Source of the DNA: Acidobacteriota bacterium
GTDB taxonomy: Bacteria; Acidobacteriota; Terriglobia; Bryobacterales; Bryobacteraceae
Direction: 5' to 3'
NCBI GenBank assembly: GCA_003223065.1
Contig: QHXU01000168.1
Span: 4,688 to 13,365 of the forward strand
Length of the DNA: 8,678 nucleotides
The position numbers and the translations under genes were made by a program. The notes under the pieces are model-generated. The model was not told the DNA's origin. It worked only from the letters and a program-made list of their open reading frames with translations, and did not search any database. Shown piece after piece: positions 6,816 to 8,678 of this stretch; within the stretch, counting starts at the first letter, position 1, and each line of letters begins with the position of its first letter.

Positions 6816-6831
6816 AAGATAGGATAATCTT
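6816..6831 (+). promoter_or_regulatory. Possible ggt promoter -10 inside an inverted repeat
   Basis: A GATAAT hexamer (6823-6828) lies 8 nt before the first ggt ATG. It is enclosed in the inverted repeat AAGAT (6816-6820) / ATCTT (6827-6831) with a 6-nt centre, an arrangement that could let a repressor cover the promoter. No -35 at the proper distance is evident. Transcription from here would give a nearly leaderless mRNA. The AGGA at 6821-6824 is 12 nt from the ATG, too far to be a good ribosome-binding site. Confidence 0.25.
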
Positions 6832-6836
6832 GGCTT

Positions 6837-8504
6837 ATGATGCGGCTAGCCATCTTCCTCGCGCTGGTTTTCTGCTTCGAGTTGAGCGCCCGCCAGCCCG
6901 TACGCACCCGGCACGCGATGGTCGTTGCCCAGGAGCCTTTGGCAACCGATGTCGGAGTGGCTGTGCTCAAGAGCGGTGGCAACGCGGTCGACGCGGCGGT
7001 CGCAGTCGGATTTGCGCTCGCCGTCACTCATCCTTCCGCAGGTAATATCGGCGGTGGAGGATTCATGCTGGTGCGCCTGGCCGAAGGCCGCACCGCGTTC
7101 ATTGACTTCCGCGAGCGGGCGCCGGAAAAAGCGTCTCGCAACATGTACCTGGACACCGAAGGCAACCCCACGCGCGACAGCATCGAAGGCTGGAGAGCGT
7201 CGGGCGTTCCCGGCACCGTACGCGGCTTCGAGTTGGCACATACCAAATACGGCCGCCAAAAATGGTCCGCCCTGGTTCAACCCGCGATCGAGCTGGCCTC
7301 CAAGGGATTCCCGATCTCCTATTCGCTTTCCGAATCCCTGAAGAACGCCAAAATCCTCGCGAAATTCCCCGAATCGGTGAGCATTTTTCAGAGGAACGGC
7401 CGACTTTACGAAATGGACGAAACCTTCGCCCAGCCGCTCTTAGCGCGCACGCTCGAACGCATCGCGAGGCTCGGCGCGAAAGATTTCTACGAGGGCGAAA
7501 CCGCGCGAAAGCTCGCCGCGGAGATGGCGAAGAATGGCGGCCTGATCACGCTCGCGGATCTCACGAACTACACGGCGATTGAGCGCAAACCGCTCACGGG
7601 CCGGTATCGTGACTATGAATTGATCACCGCGCCGCCGCCTAGCTCAGGCGGTGTCGGTATTCTCCAGATGCTCGGCATGCTGGAAGGCTCCGGTTATGAG
7701 AAGAGCGGCTTCGGCTCCGCCGCCAGCATCCACTACATGGCGGAGACGATGCGCCGCTTCTACGCCGATCGCAGCGAGTACATGGGCGATCCGGACTTCT
7801 ACAAGGTTCCGGTCGCAGGACTGCTCGATCCGGCTTACATCAAGAAGCGCCGCGCCTCGATCGATCCGGATCACGCCACGCCGAGCGATCAGGTCCACCC
7901 AGGCCATCCGCCGGGCAGCGAAAGCACCGAGACCACGCACTATGCGGTGGTCGATGCGGAAGGAAACGCGGTTGCGGTTACCTACACGCTTAACGGAAGT
8001 TATGGGAACGGCGTCACAGCACCGGGGCTCGGTTTCCTGCTCAACAACGAAATGGATGATTTCGCGGCCAAACCGGGCGAGCCGAATATGTTTGGACTCG
8101 TGCAAGGCGAGGCAAACGCGATTCAGCCAGGTAAGCGGCCGCTTTCTTCGATGACGCCGACTATAGTGCTGAAAGGCGGAAAGCTCTACATGCTGGCCGG
8201 CGCGCCCGGGGGTTCCCGCATTCCCACGGCGGTGATGGAGGTGTTTCTCAATGTCGTCGATTTCGGCATGAATGCGCAGGAGGCCGTGGACGCGCCGCGC
8301 TTCCACCATCAGTGGAAGCCGGACAGGCTGTACCTGGAGAAGACTTTTTCCCCGGACACGGTCGCGCTGCTCAAGGCGCGCGGGCATGAGGTCGACTATT
8401 CGCCCGCGGTGGTAGTGGCGCGCGTCGAGGTCATCGTGATCAACAATGGCTGGTTCGAGGGCGGCTCCGACGGCCGCGCCGCCGGGAAAGCCGCCGGATA
8501 CTAA
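6837..8504 (+). CDS. ggt: Gamma-glutamyltransferase (gamma-glutamyltranspeptidase)
   Basis: GGT cleaves or transfers the gamma-glutamyl group of glutathione and related compounds in the periplasm. It is made as a precursor that cuts itself into large and small subunits. The 555-residue protein starts with a short signal peptide (hydrophobic core at about 4-16, likely cut near SA-R at 18-19). Large-subunit motifs include GGNAVDAAVA (48-57), GNIGGGGFM (69-77) and the substrate-binding arginine in DFRERAP (R92). The self-processing site precedes T366 in STETTHYAVVD. Small-subunit residues match E. coli with a constant offset of 25: T366 (T391), N386 (N411), D408 (D433), S437/S438 in PLSSM (S462/S463) and G458/G459 in GAPGGSR (G483/G484). 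The lid-loop tyrosine of E. coli (Y444) is F419 here. Overall length and motifs indicate an intact active enzyme. The start could be either ATG of ATGATG (6837 or 6840). It follows the protease gene by 49 nt. Confidence 0.96.
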   Translation: MMRLAIFLALVFCFELSARQPVRTRHAMVVAQEPLATDVGVAVLKSGGNAVDAAVAVGFALAVTHPSAGNIGGGGFMLVRLAEGRTAFIDFRERAPEKASRNMYLDTEGNPTRDSIEGWRASGVPGTVRGFELAHTKYGRQKWSALVQPAIELASKGFPISYSLSESLKNAKILAKFPESVSIFQRNGRLYEMDETFAQPLLARTLERIARLGAKDFYEGETARKLAAEMAKNGGLITLADLTNYTAIERKPLTGRYRDYELITAPPPSSGGVGILQMLGMLEGSGYEKSGFGSAASIHYMAETMRRFYADRSEYMGDPDFYKVPVAGLLDPAYIKKRRASIDPDHATPSDQVHPGHPPGSESTETTHYAVVDAEGNAVAVTYTLNGSYGNGVTAPGLGFLLNNEMDDFAAKPGEPNMFGLVQGEANAIQPGKRPLSSMTPTIVLKGGKLYMLAGAPGGSRIPTAVMEVFLNVVDFGMNAQEAVDAPRFHHQWKPDRLYLEKTFSPDTVALLKARGHEVDYSPAVVVARVEVIVINNGWFEGGSDGRAAGKAAGY

Positions 8505-8506
8505 GA

Positions 8507-8678
8507 ATGCAACACGCCCTCTCAACGCACCTGTTCGTCAACCACCGGCTCACGACGGTGTTGCTCGACCGCTTGTGGGATGCTGGAATCCCGCTGGTAG
8601 AGATTTACTGCGCCCGTCAGCACCTGGACTATCGCGACCGCGCGCAAATCACGGAGCTCGGGCACTGGTTCCGCGACG
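8507..8678 (+). CDS. Probable sugar-phosphate isomerase/epimerase (TIM barrel), 5' part only
   Basis: Fifty-seven codons are visible before the window ends. The start MQHALSTHLFVNHRLTTVLL is followed by LLDRLWDAGIPLVEIYCARQHLDYRD and RAQITELGHWFRD. The pattern of a first beta strand (LSTHLF), a helix (LTTVLLDRLWDAG) and a second strand ending in a glutamate (VEIYC) is that of the xylose-isomerase-like TIM barrel shared by sugar-phosphate isomerases/epimerases and AP endonuclease family 2. I recall very similar N-termini (STHLFVNHRL, VEIFCARQHLDY) from acidobacterial proteins annotated this way, but the metal-binding residues are mostly outside the window. The ATG lies 2 nt after the ggt stop, so the two genes are probably co-transcribed. 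The specific substrate is unknown. Confidence 0.75.
   Translation, partial: MQHALSTHLFVNHRLTTVLLDRLWDAGIPLVEIYCARQHLDYRDRAQITELGHWFRD

Noticed and set aside
7644..8525. 293-codon open frame on the minus strand, opposite ggt
   Set aside because: It is antisense to the conserved small-subunit region of ggt, has shadow-like composition and no motifs.

Overview
This GC-rich window looks like bacterial chromosome with tightly packed operons. My best guess for the host is an acidobacterium (Bryobacterales/Solibacter-like). That rests on remembered protein flavour, mainly the C-terminal partial sugar-phosphate isomerase-like gene, and on GC-rich codon use; there is no rRNA here to confirm it. I see no tRNA, rRNA, CRISPR array, insertion sequence or long repeat. 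Nearly all of the sequence is accounted for by eight genes, two of them cut by the window edges.

Left part, minus strand (1-4890). Read in the direction of transcription, this is a nitrogen-handling cluster: ammonium transporter (amtB) - PII signal protein (glnB/glnK type) - PII uridylyltransferase (glnD) - LysE/RhtB-type amino-acid exporter - arginase (only its N-terminus is present, running off position 1). Spacing is very tight: 11 nt between amtB and the PII gene, a 4-nt GTGA overlap between the PII gene and glnD, and a 4-nt ATGA overlap between glnD and the exporter. The working picture is ammonium uptake (AmtB), gating and nitrogen sensing (PII, modified at Tyr51 by GlnD), and then amino-acid export and arginine breakdown as possible nitrogen-overflow or recycling steps. 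The arginase reading frame has no ordinary start codon, which is one of the oddities of the window.

Middle (4980-6787). A small PilZ-domain gene (minus strand) faces away from a papain-like (C1 family) cysteine protease gene (plus strand). The longest PilZ frame would reach to within 2 nt of the protease start. An internal TTG codon with a strong ribosome-binding site is a much better start and leaves a 77-nt divergent control region. The protease has an intact Gln/Cys/His/Asn catalytic set. It also has an extraordinarily acidic N-terminal segment: 47 Asp/Glu in the first 100 residues, and no Lys or Arg from residue 11 to 148. It has no signal peptide. It is the most unusual protein in the window.

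Right part, plus strand (6837-8678). A complete exported gamma-glutamyltransferase (ggt) is followed after 2 nt by the start of a gene recalling a TIM-barrel sugar-phosphate isomerase/epimerase family, cut by the window end. Both ggt and amtB lack a well-placed ribosome-binding site but have a -10-like hexamer very close to the start codon, so short-leader or leaderless transcripts are possible.

I do not see a clearly new multi-gene system. The best leads are the acidic-tailed protease with its divergent PilZ neighbour, the arginase start problem, and the extension of the amtB-PII-glnD operon into export and arginase functions.
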